Shown here one piece after another: positions 1 to 9,337 of a DNA stretch of 64,000 nt. Numbering within the stretch: the stretch's first letter is position 1; every line of letters starts with the position of its first letter. The translations under genes and the position numbers were made by a program. Source of the stretch: Vibrio hippocampi (GTDB lineage Bacteria; Pseudomonadota; Gammaproteobacteria; Enterobacterales; Vibrionaceae); the NCBI RefSeq assembly GCF_921292975.1, contig NZ_CAKLCM010000003.1:1488001-1552000 (forward strand). Reading direction: 5' to 3'. The notes beneath the pieces were generated by a model that worked only from the letters and a program-made list of their open reading frames with translations, was not told where the DNA came from and searched no databases.

Positions 1-969
1 GAGGACACTTCAGTCGCCCGTATCATTGCTCACCACCGCAGTGGTTATATTGTCGCAACCGAGACTCAGGAGTTTCACCTTGAGCATCATATCTCGCACC
101 CTCAAATGACGGTGGGAGACTGGATATTGATAGACAGTGAGCTTCGTTTCAAACGACTACTAGAGCGCAAGTCTCTGTTTAGTCGCAAAGCGCCCGGCTC
201 AAAGCTAGAGCAACAGTTTATTGCGGCTAATGTCGATACCGTGTTTATTGTCTGCTCACTCAACCACGACTTTAACCTTAGTCGCATCGAGCGTTATCTG
301 GCTTTAGTCAATGAGTCACAAGCGCAAACCGTGATCGTATTAACCAAGATGGATCTGTGCCCTGACGTTGAATCAATGCGTCAACAGGTCCAATCCCTTG
401 ACCCATTTATGGTAGTTGAAACGGTCAACAGCTTAGATAACTATTCACTCAAGGGGCTAAAATCTTGGTGTGGACAGAGCCAAACCGTCGCCTTTATGGG
501 ATCGTCCGGTGTGGGGAAATCTACTCTAGTCAACAGCTTGCTGAGTAATCAAGCCCAAGCCACGGGTGGGATTCGTGAAGACGACAGTAAAGGGCGTCAC
601 ACCACGACTTCACGCTCTATGCACAAAATGCCCGATGGCGGCTTGCTACTCGACACGCCGGGCATGCGAGAGATACAACTCGCCGGTAATGAGACTGGCG
701 TCGCTGAAACCTTTGCGGATATCGAATCTTTGATAGAACAGTGTCGCTTTAGTGACTGTCAGCATCAAAACGAACCGGGTTGCGCTGTTCGCAAAGCCTT
801 GCAACAAGGCTCCATTGAGGAAAGACGGTTAGACAACTACTTCAAACTGCTCCGCGAACAAGCCCGCAACAGCGCCTCCTTGGCAGAAAAGCGCAGCAAC
901 GCTAAGCAATTTGGTAAGTATATTAAATCGGTACAATCGGAAAGTCGTCACCGTAAAAAAGGGTTCTAG
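1..969 (+). CDS. rsgA: RsgA-family ribosome small subunit-dependent GTPase (5' end outside window)
   Basis: Circularly permuted GTPase that assists late maturation of the 30S ribosomal subunit. The frame is open from the first base, so the start codon lies to the left; the ATG at 106 is internal. The 322 visible residues begin inside the N-terminal OB fold, which ends near GDWILID. They then show the permuted G motifs: TKMDLC (G4), GSSGVGKST (G1, P-loop) and DTPGMRE (G3). A zinc knuckle follows near the C terminus (C-x4-C-x-H-x5-C, in [14 protein letters not shown]), with a basic helical tail. These are the family hallmarks and the order is correct. Family members are around 350 residues, so only about 30 are missing. 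Vibrios may carry two rsgA paralogues; I cannot tell which one this is. A strong hairpin follows the stop codon. Confidence 0.93.
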   Translation, partial: EDTSVARIIAHHRSGYIVATETQEFHLEHHISHPQMTVGDWILIDSELRFKRLLERKSLFSRKAPGSKLEQQFIAANVDTVFIVCSLNHDFNLSRIERYLALVNESQAQTVIVLTKMDLCPDVESMRQQVQSLDPFMVVETVNSLDNYSLKGLKSWCGQSQTVAFMGSSGVGKSTLVNSLLSNQAQATGGIREDDSKGRHTTTSRSMHKMPDGGLLLDTPGMREIQLAGNETGVAETFADIESLIEQCRFSDCQHQNEPGCAVRKALQQGSIEERRLDNYFKLLREQARNSASLAEKRSNAKQFGKYIKSVQSESRHRKKGF

Positions 970-977
970 GCACTGAT

Positions 978-1027
978 AAACCCAAACCACCTCAAGCGAC
1001 CAAGTTCAGTGAGGTGGATTTGGGTTT
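978..1027. terminator. long hairpin after rsgA, terminator-like and repeat-like
   Basis: Arms 978-994 and 1010-1027 pair almost completely, with one bulged base. It sits 9 bp after the rsgA stop. There is no strong T-run, so termination is plausible rather than certain. Its sequence resembles the palindromic element at 50575-50623 (shared CCCAA, CACCTCAAG, TCAG, GAGGT and TTGGGT blocks), so it may be a member of a dispersed repeat family that serves as a terminator here. Confidence 0.6.
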
Positions 1028-1201
1028 ATGTTTTGCTCATGGCTTCATCGAAACAAGTAAAAGACAGCCTCCCTAGCCCTATGTCACTGACTATCGTTAT
1101 ACTTCTGAGTGCGACCATTATTTAGCAACTCACACTTGAAAAATCGATGACCTTGTCTGTCTCAGTGAATCTAATTGTTGCCTAGTGATGACCTCATCCG
1201 C

Positions 1202-4153
1202 TTAATAGCAATTCAAATCTACCGCAGAGGTTCCCCCACTTCTCCCCCAACCCACTACCGTCCCATCTGACTTTAGTGCGACAAACGCACCACCAATGGC
1301 AAAAATCGTATCTACACTCGTCAACTGCGATTGTACAGAGGAAGAATCACCACCATAAGTAGAAAGACCCCAAGTCACCACGGTCCCATCCGACTTTAAG
1401 GCCGCAAACGCATAGTCACTAGAAAAAATAGTATCCACACCCGTAAGCTGTGATTGCACAGAGGATGAATCACCACCATAATCAGAGCGCCCCCAAGTCA
1501 CCACTGTCCCATCCGACTTTAGGGCGGCAAATGCACCATGATGGGCGGAAACAATCGTATCCACTCCCGTCAACTGTGATTGCACCGCGGAGGAATCACC
1601 ACCATAACTAGAATTGCCCCAAGTCACCACTGTCCCATCCGACTTTAGGGCGGCAAATGCCTGACTAGTAGAAACAATCGTCTTCACACCCATAAGTTGC
1701 GATTGTACCGCAGATGAATCGCCACCATAAGAGCTATGCCCCCATGTCACGACCGTTCCATTCGACCTTAACGCAGCAAAAGCCCTCCCATAGTGACCAG
1801 AAAAAATAGTATCCACACCCGTAAGCTGCGATTGTACAGAGGATGAGTCACCACCATAACTAGAATTGCCCCAAGTCACCACTGTCCCATCCGACTTTAG
1901 GGCGGCAAGCGCATATCGATTAGAAAAAATCGTCGTCACATTCGTCAGTTGCGATTGCACCGCGGAAGAATCACCACCATAAGTAGAATCGCCCCAAGTC
2001 ACGACACTCCCATCCGACTTTAATGCCGCAAACGCCCGCCAACCAGAAAAAATCGTCGTCACATTCGTCAGTTGCGATTGCACCGCGGAAGAATCACCAC
2101 CATTAGTAGAATCGCCCCAAGTCACGACACTCCCATCCGACTTTAATGCGGCAGCTCCACCAAGCACCGTGAAAAAAACCGAATTCACATTCGTGAGCTG
2201 CGATTGTACCGCTGATGAATCGCCACCATTACCGCTATGCCCCCATGTCACGACACGCCCATCCGAGGTTAATGCAACAAAAACCCCGCCATCACTAGGA
2301 AAAATCTTATCGACATTTGTGAGTTGCGATTGTAGTGCGGGTGGATTGGGATTGCCAACGAAGAACCCCCAACTCTCTACTGTCCGGTCTGGTTTAATCG
2401 CACTAAAAGCATACCCATGCTTTTGGGGTACAATATCAACATACCCAAAATAAGCCCCGTTGGACGCTGTTGCACCTCCGGCTGTAGCTGTGATGGTAAC
2501 CTCTCCTTCCGTGCTATCTTGTACACCAAAGTCAAACTGACCATTGGCATCGGTAAAGTAGTTATCGCCCGCCTCTTTGGGATTGAACTCCGCCGTGGTT
2601 GACAGAGGTGGTAGCGATAAATTGACGTACTCACTGGCATAAGGTGTACCGCTCCCTTTTATTACAGTGGTTTCAAAATTAGCGGTATACCCAGGTGCTG
2701 CGCAGCGGCTCGGTTTTGGCATCAAAGCAAAATACCCTTCTTTATAACAGGTTACTTGATACGCTTGCCCTGCTACAACCGAACCAACCGTCCCATCATC
2801 AAGGTTCACGGTCCGATAATCTGGCGCGGCCGTGGTGCCATCGTTGGCCAGGTAGTGATGTGTTATTGGCCAATCTTTTAGCACTTTTGGTTTGCCTGCT
2901 GGGTTATTCACCAAATCTTGCATCGCCGCCGTCGTCGGTAAGCTTGCGCCTAAAGCTTGGCAATAGGCGATCGCTTCACTGGTATGATAACCCGCGATAT
3001 CAATGGCAGGAGAATAGCTGTTATCGGTGAGTAACTCGGAATAGACGGTATCAGAATAGAGCGACTCTAAAACACTCTTTGGGGCAGTAAAATATTGGAT
3101 CACGCCAATCTCAATACCCTCCCAACCCGGCAACTGGTCTGGGTCACCCACCGCGACACGGAGGATCCCCATTTCCGTCCCACCCTTACCATCATCCACC
3201 ATATAAGTGACATCATGATAGCGGCTTTCGCTGGCTTGAAAGTTAAGGCGTTTTTCATTCCATGCTGCTGAAGCGATGGAGACGGTGGCATAAAACGAAT
3301 CCACACGATTCAGACCGTAGTCTTTACTGTCATGATCCGTCGTCACGCAACCGCTAATATCAATCAGGGTGTTGGTATTGGGCAACACTGGAGTGGGATG
3401 GTAACAAGTTGGCTTAATGGTCAACCCTTGGTTGTTACCCTCGCCGACCACCACATCAAGGATGCCCAGTTTGTTGGTATTGCTGGTGGTATTGGTATAA
3501 GTAAATAAAATACGGTCGTGACCCACGGTGGACGCCGGGGTGTAGGTTAAGGTTTGAGCGCTGGCGTTTATCGTCACACCACCCGAATAAGGATAAGCGT
3601 GTGAATAGGTTGATAGCAAGGTAAAACCGGTAAGCGTCTCGCCCATGTCGGTCAATAAGCTGCCCACATTAATGGTCTGCGCCCCACCCTCCAGCAACAC
3701 CGCCGCGCTGATAGGCATCATATCGACCACGGTGACGGTAGCACGAGGAGATGGCGTGACCAAACGCATCACCCCAGAGGTGACAGAGTCGTTGGTGATA
3801 GGGGCGGCACTGGCGACGGTGTAGCGATAGTCGCACACCGCGGTGGCCGTGTCGGATGGCGACGGAATCAACAAGGTTGCATTGCGGATTTGTGGCGCAG
3901 CGCAATCTGCACTGCCGTTGGTTAACCGTTCAACCTGAGTGATAGAAAACTCACTGTCATCCGACACCACAACTTGAGGCTCTAGATTAACGGTAAAGGA
4001 CTGAGCAGATTTAGAGGTGACCACAAAATTTTGTGCATTAATCGTCACCGGTAATGCCTCGTCTACTATGTTACTATCATCTTTTTCCGACTCAGACTGA
4101 CAGCCAAAAATACTAAACAGTAAGAATAATATTATATATTTTTTAATTTTCAT
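1202..4153 (-). CDS. lipoprotein with Ig-like regions and RCC1-like beta-propeller repeats
   Basis: 983-residue protein with a lipoprotein signal peptide: basic start, hydrophobic stretch, then a lipobox ending FGC near residue 18. It is therefore probably anchored to the outer membrane. Residues ~30-330 are Ser/Thr-rich and look like tandem Ig/cadherin-type folds. Residues ~340-480 form a domain with several Cys, and ~490-570 resemble a Big-type Ig domain. From ~580 to the end there are about ten ~40-residue repeats of the form ALKSDGTVVTWG-x-S-x-YGGDSS-x-VQSQLT; eight carry GGDSS and the first and last are degenerate. This matches RCC1-type propeller blades, although the blades are shorter than the ~50 residues of eukaryotic RCC1. 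Function is unknown; a surface-binding role is inference. It is monocistronic by position, with no coding neighbour close on the same strand. Confidence 0.8.
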   Translation of the reverse strand: MKIKKYIILFLLFSIFGCQSESEKDDSNIVDEALPVTINAQNFVVTSKSAQSFTVNLEPQVVVSDDSEFSITQVERLTNGSADCAAPQIRNATLLIPSPSDTATAVCDYRYTVASAAPITNDSVTSGVMRLVTPSPRATVTVVDMMPISAAVLLEGGAQTINVGSLLTDMGETLTGFTLLSTYSHAYPYSGGVTINASAQTLTYTPASTVGHDRILFTYTNTTSNTNKLGILDVVVGEGNNQGLTIKPTCYHPTPVLPNTNTLIDISGCVTTDHDSKDYGLNRVDSFYATVSIASAAWNEKRLNFQASESRYHDVTYMVDDGKGGTEMGILRVAVGDPDQLPGWEGIEIGVIQYFTAPKSVLESLYSDTVYSELLTDNSYSPAIDIAGYHTSEAIAYCQALGASLPTTAAMQDLVNNPAGKPKVLKDWPITHHYLANDGTTAAPDYRTVNLDDGTVGSVVAGQAYQVTCYKEGYFALMPKPSRCAAPGYTANFETTVIKGSGTPYASEYVNLSLPPLSTTAEFNPKEAGDNYFTDANGQFDFGVQDSTEGEVTITATAGGATASNGAYFGYVDIVPQKHGYAFSAIKPDRTVESWGFFVGNPNPPALQSQLTNVDKIFPSDGGVFVALTSDGRVVTWGHSGNGGDSSAVQSQLTNVNSVFFTVLGGAAALKSDGSVVTWGDSTNGGDSSAVQSQLTNVTTIFSGWRAFAALKSDGSVVTWGDSTYGGDSSAVQSQLTNVTTIFSNRYALAALKSDGTVVTWGNSSYGGDSSSVQSQLTGVDTIFSGHYGRAFAALRSNGTVVTWGHSSYGGDSSAVQSQLMGVKTIVSTSQAFAALKSDGTVVTWGNSSYGGDSSAVQSQLTGVDTIVSAHHGAFAALKSDGTVVTWGRSDYGGDSSSVQSQLTGVDTIFSSDYAFAALKSDGTVVTWGLSTYGGDSSSVQSQLTSVDTIFAIGGAFVALKSDGTVVGWGRSGGTSAVDLNCY
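1250..2400 (-). repeat. in-gene tandem repeats encoding RCC1-like blades
   Basis: About ten in-frame units of roughly 117-123 bp. A nearly invariant stretch (aatcaccaccat on the plus strand) recurs once per unit. DNA similarity is high between neighbouring units, so copy number could change by slippage or recombination. Confidence 0.8.
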
Positions 4154-4519
4154 TATATTTTCCGCACCCCGCCTATATAACAGCCAAACTTTTCAGATAT
4201 CCGTGCAAGTTCAAATGTATCCACCGTCACGACAAAGTTTTAAAGCTTGTCATGCAAAAAAAAAATGGTTGCATCATGCTGTTTATTTAAACCCTCCTTG
4301 CTAATTTAACTGGCGTAAGTTAGTGCAAGCCAAAACCCAAAAGGACAAGCCCAAAAAAAGAAACCCAAAAGGACTAAACACCAAAAAGGACAGGCATATT
4401 ATGAAATATGAAACTGTTATTTCATAAAACTTCAAACTCACTCGTAAAACTCTGTGGTGATTCAGATTTTTATCAACTGGCGGGCTATATTGGTGAAAAT
4501 TCCACCGCTGGAGCCCATC
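4154..4519. other. intergenic region upstream of the RAYT gene, with short direct repeats
   Basis: Contains three related 11-mers: cccaaaaggac at 4336-4346 and 4364-4374, and ccaaaaaggac at 4381-4391. The last runs into the left inverted-repeat arm of the transposase element. The stretch 4154-4300 is AT-rich and should hold the promoter of the minus-strand lipoprotein gene. No gene seen. Confidence 0.55.
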
Positions 4520-5669
4520 ATGACCCAAGCCAGAAGTCAGCAAGTGTGTTTAGACGCCACACCTTACTATCACTGCGTTTCCCGCTGTGTTCGCCGTACA
4601 TTTCTGTGCGGTTATGATGAGCAGTCACAAACCAGTTATGAGCATCGACGGGGCTGGATACAGTCCAGAATCAAGCAACTAAGCCAAGTTTTTTGTATCG
4701 ACATCTGTGCCTATGCTGTGATGAGTAATCACTATCATGTGGTGGTACATATCAACCAACAACAGGCGGAAGCATTGTCGGACTTTGATGTGATAGAGCG
4801 GTGGAGTCAGCTTCATACAAAACCCGTGCTAATCCAGCGTTTGCTTTCAAATCAGATAAAAAGTGTTGCCGAGTTAAACGCAGCCAATGAAATCGTGGAG
4901 CAGTGGCGAGAGCGCTTATACAGCCTTAGCTGGTTCATGCGCGAGCTGAACTTTGACATTGCGATGAAGGCGAATCGAGAGGAGGACTGCACAGGACACT
5001 TCTGGGAAAGTCGCTACAAAAGTCAGGCACTATTAGACGAAAAAGCGCTACTTGCTGCCATGGCTTATACCGACTTAAATCCTGTTCGAGCAGGCACGGC
5101 TAAAAAGCCAGAAACATCAGACTATACCTCAGTTCAAGACCGCCTCAAGGCTCTAAATCGTGGGCAACCCACCGCTCCGTGTCTTCACCCATTTATTGGA
5201 AACGCAACCCATGAAACGTTAGCTGGGATCCCTTTCAGACTGATGGATTATCTTGAACTGGTCGACTGGACTGGACGAGAATTTAGGCAAGGAAGAACGA
5301 GTATTAATGCCGACTTACCGCCACTTTTGGAAAGGCTAAACCTTACGCAACAAGAGTGGCTCAAAGTGTGTACTCAACTAGAAAGACAGCGAGCGACTTT
5401 AGTTGGCAGCAAAGCCAGCTTTCCATCAGCAATAGCGAAGATGCAACGGCAGCGGATGTGTGGCTACTCGCTTGGATAACGTAACGTCATTGATAAACCC
5501 TCTAACTGGCATCAGCAACGAAAGCTGAGCTTTCGCGTGGCTGTCATTCTAGCATTTCCCTCATTTTTTAAGGTTATTAGCTTAACCTTACTCAGAAACA
5601 CCATACGTTAGAATCTAAGGAAAATGGATTTGGAGTTGTTGTTAGATTTACTTTTAATATGCCTGTCCT
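4387..5669 (+). mobile_element. RAYT (REP-associated tyrosine transposase) unit with flanking inverted repeat
   Basis: A perfect 15-bp inverted repeat, aggacaggcatatta at 4387-4401 and its complement at 5655-5669, encloses the transposase gene. Similarity extends outward imperfectly through caccaaaa. RAYT genes are typically single-copy, domesticated relatives of IS200/IS605 transposases flanked by REP-like palindromes, which fits. No target duplication was identified. Confidence 0.6.
4520..5479 (+). CDS. IS200-like / REP-associated tyrosine transposase
   Basis: 319 residues from the ATG at 4520, chosen because GGAG lies 8 bp upstream and family proteins start this way; an in-frame ATG at 4454 would add 22 atypical residues. 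The N-terminal half holds the Y1-transposase core: YYHCVSRCVRRTFLCG, then the HUH-type motif in MSNHYHVVVH. Next comes the SLSWFMRELNFDIAMKANRE segment, which contributes the helix expected to carry catalytic residues, and then GHFWESRYKSQALLD and MAYTDLNPVRAG, both typical of this family. The C-terminal ~90 residues are an extension common in gammaproteobacterial members. It probably acts on single-stranded REP-like hairpins. The ORF is intact. Confidence 0.88.
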   Translation: MTQARSQQVCLDATPYYHCVSRCVRRTFLCGYDEQSQTSYEHRRGWIQSRIKQLSQVFCIDICAYAVMSNHYHVVVHINQQQAEALSDFDVIERWSQLHTKPVLIQRLLSNQIKSVAELNAANEIVEQWRERLYSLSWFMRELNFDIAMKANREEDCTGHFWESRYKSQALLDEKALLAAMAYTDLNPVRAGTAKKPETSDYTSVQDRLKALNRGQPTAPCLHPFIGNATHETLAGIPFRLMDYLELVDWTGREFRQGRTSINADLPPLLERLNLTQQEWLKVCTQLERQRATLVGSKASFPSAIAKMQRQRMCGYSLG

Positions 5670-5803
5670 GATTTTGGTGGTGTATCTAACTTCCGCATTG
5701 TGGCGCAAAATGACCTACGCAAGCTCTCAAATACCCACTAACATTCTCTTATACCGCAGCAAAGGATACGGATTTTTAAGTTGCTAATGAATTCGGAGAC
5801 TTT
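5480..5803. other. intergenic region after the RAYT gene
   Basis: Holds the right inverted-repeat arm (5655-5669) of the RAYT unit, and AT-rich sequence before the next gene that could carry its promoter. No coding region seen. Confidence 0.5.
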
Positions 5804-6448
5804 ATGAACACTATTTACAAATTTTGCTCAATGCTGACTGTATTATTGAGTACCTGCGCCCTGTCAAACGAACTGATCATGTGGGAAGACTTGATTCCTC
5901 CTCCGTCAGAAAATATTGAGGTTCCAGCACTTAATCAACAGCAAGTGAACCAGTTGTTTGCGGTATTAAATCATCAAACCAACAGTCAGACACGAGCGCT
6001 AACTGAAGACGAAAAGCGCGATCTACAACACAACACGTTACAACTTAAACAAGCTGGATTCGATGCCAATACATTGCTTGCACTACGAGCGCGAGCATTG
6101 GAAATCGAGCATCAGCGTCTTACTTCGGTAAATACCAAGTTGGATTTAAGAAAGGTCACCATTCCAGGCTTTGTTGTCCCGTTAGAGATGGATGGCATGC
6201 TCACCACCAAGTTTTTGCTGGTGCCCATTGCAGGAGCCTGTATTCATACACCGCCTCCACCGGCTAACCAAACTATAATTGTCGATATTGACCAAGGCTT
6301 TAACTTACAAGACTTGTACAAAGTCATCACCGTGTCGGGCGACATAAAAGCCTACGAACAAGATTTACCGATTTCATTTGTTGATGGCACCGAAGTAGTC
6401 AGTACTGGCTATACAATGAAAGCAACGACCGTCAACTATGTAGAGTAG
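5804..6448 (+). CDS. DUF3299-family exported protein
   Basis: 214 residues with an N-terminal signal peptide (cleavage probably after the ALS near residue 21). The start is supported by GGAG 6-7 bp upstream. The family pattern is clear: an early WEDLIPP, a helical linker, then IPGFVVPLE, FLLVPIAGACIHTPPPPANQ and a C-terminal beta region. DUF3299 proteins are small periplasmic proteins of unknown function; the single Cys in GACIH sits in the conserved motif and may bind metal, which is inference. The next gene starts 159 bp downstream on the same strand, so co-transcription is possible but not shown. Confidence 0.8.
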   Translation: MNTIYKFCSMLTVLLSTCALSNELIMWEDLIPPPSENIEVPALNQQQVNQLFAVLNHQTNSQTRALTEDEKRDLQHNTLQLKQAGFDANTLLALRARALEIEHQRLTSVNTKLDLRKVTIPGFVVPLEMDGMLTTKFLLVPIAGACIHTPPPPANQTIIVDIDQGFNLQDLYKVITVSGDIKAYEQDLPISFVDGTEVVSTGYTMKATTVNYVE

Positions 6449-6607
6449 TTAAAACGCTTGGTATGCCAGTTCTTGTTGATTAAATGATCCCGTCATCATT
6501 GAGACATCATCGTTTTTGAAACTACTGATTTTAGATGCGGAGTCATCAGCTAAGCCTCTTAGAGCCTGCAAGTCCCCCATTCACGTAACGATCTATTAGG
6601 ATACATT

Positions 6608-8164
6608 ATGAAACGATCAATCCCAGTCATCACAATGCCTTTGATACTCATCGCCACGAGCGGCAGTGCATTGGCGACCTCGTACGACCTTGTGATTTCT
6701 GGAGGTCACGTCATCGACCCAGAAACTGGTCTTAGCGATGTCCGAAATATCGGTATTAATAAAGGTACCATTGAAGTCATCAGCCAAGACGTTTTAACGG
6801 GTAAGCAAACCATTGACGCCAGTGGACACATTGTGTCACCAGGGTTCATCGATCTTCACCACCACGGTCAAAACATTAGTGGCTACCGCATGCAAGCTCA
6901 GCAAGGTGTGACAACCGCTTTGGAGCTAGAGTCGGGTATTTTGCCTATTGGCGATTGGTATGACGGTCAGGCGAAAAAGAACCTGCCCATTAACTATGGC
7001 GCATCAGCGGCTTGGACTTTTGCTCGTGTTGCCACCTTTACTGGCACTGAGCCAGAAGCCAATTTGCAGTACTTCCAGGCGGCACAAGGGCTCGATAATT
7101 GGAAAAATGATATCGCCACTGACGAACAATTTGAACAGATCATCGACTACGTTGAAAAGGGCTTAAACGAAGGCGCAATTGGCATTGGTATTAACGCAGG
7201 ATACGCACCAGGTTATGGTCGCAAGGAGTATCATGCACTGGCAAAATTGGCGGTAAAACACAATGTCGCGACATACACTCATGTACGATACGCCAGCATG
7301 CTAGAGCCCGGCAGCAGCTTTGAGGCGATTCAAGAATTGATTGCAAACTCCGCACTTACTGGTGCAAAAATGCACATCAATCATATCAACAGTACGTCGC
7401 TAAAAGACATTGATGCAACCCTAGAGCTGTTTGATGAAGCCACTAAGCAAGGCTATCACGTGACAGCTGGAGCTTATCCTTGGGGCGCTGCGAGTACTGT
7501 AATTGGAGCGGCCATGTTTAGCGGTCCTGAATGGAAAGAGCGTTTAGGTTTTCAAGAAGAAAGCATTCAGCTAGGCACTGAGCGCCTAGACAATGAGCAA
7601 ATGCTTGCTAGACAGCAAAGCGATCCCGGCACGGTAATCAATTGGCACTTCTTAGACGAAGCCATCCCAAATGAGTTGTCAGCATTAGATCGCTCAATTA
7701 TCCACCCTAATGTATTAATTGAGTCAGACTCCATGCCTTGGATGCTGATTGATGACGGTAAAGTAAGCTATTACGAGGGTGACCAGTGGCCGTTGCCAGA
7801 AGAAGCGTTTGCACACCCAAGATCAAGTGGCACATTTACCAAGATTTTGGGCTCTTACGTAAGAGAAAGAGGACTGTTAACGGTAGAGGAAGCAATACGT
7901 AAAATGAGCTACATGCCAGCAACAGTACTCGATGGATTTGTACCACAAATGGCAAAGAAAGGTCGTATTCAAGAAGGAATGGACGCTGATATTGTGATTT
8001 TTGATCCCGCAACGGTAGATAACCAAGCGACCTATCAAGCACCTTCGGCCATCTCTACCGGTATAGATACCGTACTGGTTAATGGTGAGTTTGTGGTGAA
8101 AAATGGTGAGCTGCTCACCGAGGTCGCGCCGGGTCAAGCTATCCGACGTGAAGTGGCAAACTAG
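6608..8164 (+). CDS. exported amidohydrolase, D-aminoacylase / N-acyl-D-amino-acid deacylase-like
   Basis: 518 residues, with a clear signal peptide (residues 1-23, ending ALA) that places the enzyme in the periplasm. The start is backed by AGGA upstream. The amidohydrolase-superfamily layout is visible: a small beta domain (YDLVISGGHVIDPETG), then the metal-binding segment SPGFIDLHHHGQN (His84 and His86), a TIM barrel containing GAIGIGINAGYAPG, THVRYAS and MHINHINS, and a C-terminal GRIQEGMDADIVIFDP typical of the composite beta domain. The closest recognisable group is the D-aminoacylase family, which releases fatty or acetyl groups from N-acyl-D-amino acids; the actual substrate is not evident. 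A strong terminator follows, facing the convergent AraC gene. Confidence 0.8.
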   Translation: MKRSIPVITMPLILIATSGSALATSYDLVISGGHVIDPETGLSDVRNIGINKGTIEVISQDVLTGKQTIDASGHIVSPGFIDLHHHGQNISGYRMQAQQGVTTALELESGILPIGDWYDGQAKKNLPINYGASAAWTFARVATFTGTEPEANLQYFQAAQGLDNWKNDIATDEQFEQIIDYVEKGLNEGAIGIGINAGYAPGYGRKEYHALAKLAVKHNVATYTHVRYASMLEPGSSFEAIQELIANSALTGAKMHINHINSTSLKDIDATLELFDEATKQGYHVTAGAYPWGAASTVIGAAMFSGPEWKERLGFQEESIQLGTERLDNEQMLARQQSDPGTVINWHFLDEAIPNELSALDRSIIHPNVLIESDSMPWMLIDDGKVSYYEGDQWPLPEEAFAHPRSSGTFTKILGSYVRERGLLTVEEAIRKMSYMPATVLDGFVPQMAKKGRIQEGMDADIVIFDPATVDNQATYQAPSAISTGIDTVLVNGEFVVKNGELLTEVAPGQAIRREVAN

Positions 8165-8190
8165 TTTTTCCTAAGCCACATTTTAAAACT

Positions 8191-8226
8191 AAGCGCCCTT
8201 TCTGAATTTAGAAAGGGCGCTTTTAT
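8191..8226. terminator. bidirectional rho-independent terminator
   Basis: Perfect 13-bp stem (aagcgccctttct at 8191-8203, complement at 8210-8222) with a 6-base loop and T-run on the plus strand. It lies between the convergent amidohydrolase and AraC genes. Confidence 0.9.
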
Positions 8227-8269
8227 AGTTTGTATTCGTCCACCTCATTAACAAGGCACGGTTCTTTTC

Positions 8270-9223
8270 CTATTTGCTCGCCTGTCTTTGATACTGGGCA
8301 GGTGTTTGCCCGACCCACCCTTTAAAAGCGCGGTTGAAGTTAGATAAGTCATTGTAGCCACATCGCCATGCAGTTTCAGACGGGGAGAGATTTTCGCTAA
8401 GCAATCTCGTTGCTACCCGACAGCGAGCCTCGTCTCTTAAACAGCGAAAGGTTTGCCCCTGCTCGGCAAGTTTGCGCTGCAACGAGCGAGACGAACTGCC
8501 AATAAGGTGTGATAGCCATTCTATATTGAACCAAGGCAATACCGCATAAGTGCTTATCAAAGCGTTGATATCGGTTAGCCAGTTTTGATTGCCGACCCAA
8601 TGGATAGCAGAAAAGTCATTGGGTAAGGGGATCTCTATCGCACCAAAAGCGTGCCCAAAATATAGCGCTGTGGAATTTAATGGCTGGGCATAGCCCTTTG
8701 CTAGGTGACTTGAAAAGCTCATGTATATCGAAGCTGGATCCCATGCATTATCAATATACGAGCGGCACAAAGACACTAACGCAAAGGTACGAAACCATTC
8801 TGCTTGATCGTACCCTGGCAAAGACGGATGGTAAGGTCCTCGATGGCATAAGTACCATTTGTCATCAATTTTCTCGGTCCACACGACAACATAATTGTTC
8901 AAGGTCGGCATAACATCCATGAGACGGTGAATCACCTGAACCAAGTCATTGCACTGTGCAAACTGGTCTAAAAGCTGCGGCGAAATCTGCTCTATTGTAA
9001 TCAAACGTCCAACATCGTAGCCAATATTTTGATTTGATTGCCTCATCATAGCGTTCAGAAAACTCATCACTTGAAATGACGATAACCAATAATTGCTTCC
9101 CTTCAAATCTTCTGGGAAGCCATACTCAAAGGCGACTTTCTTCCACTCAATACCCTTTTTCTCAAAATATAATAGAAATGGCGCAAGATTGTAGGAGCTG
9201 CTTATGTTGATTGAGCTAGGCAT
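8270..9223 (-). CDS. AraC-family transcriptional regulator (OruR/ArgR-like N-terminal domain)
   Basis: 317 residues. The N-terminal ~190 residues resemble the arabinose-binding-like domain of the AraC subgroup that includes OruR and similar amino-acid regulators (MRQSNQNIGYDVGRLITIEQI... segment). The last ~100 residues carry the two helix-turn-helix motifs: LSHLIGSSSRSLQRKLAEQG and SPSETAWRCGYNDLSNFNRA, followed by the closing FKGWVGQTPAQYQRQ. It is convergent with the exported amidohydrolase. The amidohydrolase or the amino-acid-related genes nearby are possible targets, by context only. Confidence 0.88.
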   Translation of the reverse strand: MPSSINISSSYNLAPFLLYFEKKGIEWKKVAFEYGFPEDLKGSNYWLSSFQVMSFLNAMMRQSNQNIGYDVGRLITIEQISPQLLDQFAQCNDLVQVIHRLMDVMPTLNNYVVVWTEKIDDKWYLCHRGPYHPSLPGYDQAEWFRTFALVSLCRSYIDNAWDPASIYMSFSSHLAKGYAQPLNSTALYFGHAFGAIEIPLPNDFSAIHWVGNQNWLTDINALISTYAVLPWFNIEWLSHLIGSSSRSLQRKLAEQGQTFRCLRDEARCRVATRLLSENLSPSETAWRCGYNDLSNFNRAFKGWVGQTPAQYQRQASK

Positions 9224-9337
9224 AATAGTGACGCTACAAGATTAATTAAAAACTGTTACCAATATAGCGGCTTAGCAGGCTGAACGCTAAAACCGAATAA
9301 GCGTACAATTCTTTAGAGATGGTAAGCTAATGAGCTC

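Noticed and set aside
4301-4543. 80-codon minus-strand ORF over the RAYT upstream repeats
   Set aside because: Its apparent hydrophobic stretch comes from the A-rich direct repeats on the other strand, and it overlaps the transposase start.
6608-8164. Calling this gene a dihydroorotase
   Set aside because: The signal peptide and the barrel motifs fit exported D-aminoacylase-like enzymes better than cytoplasmic pyrimidine synthesis.
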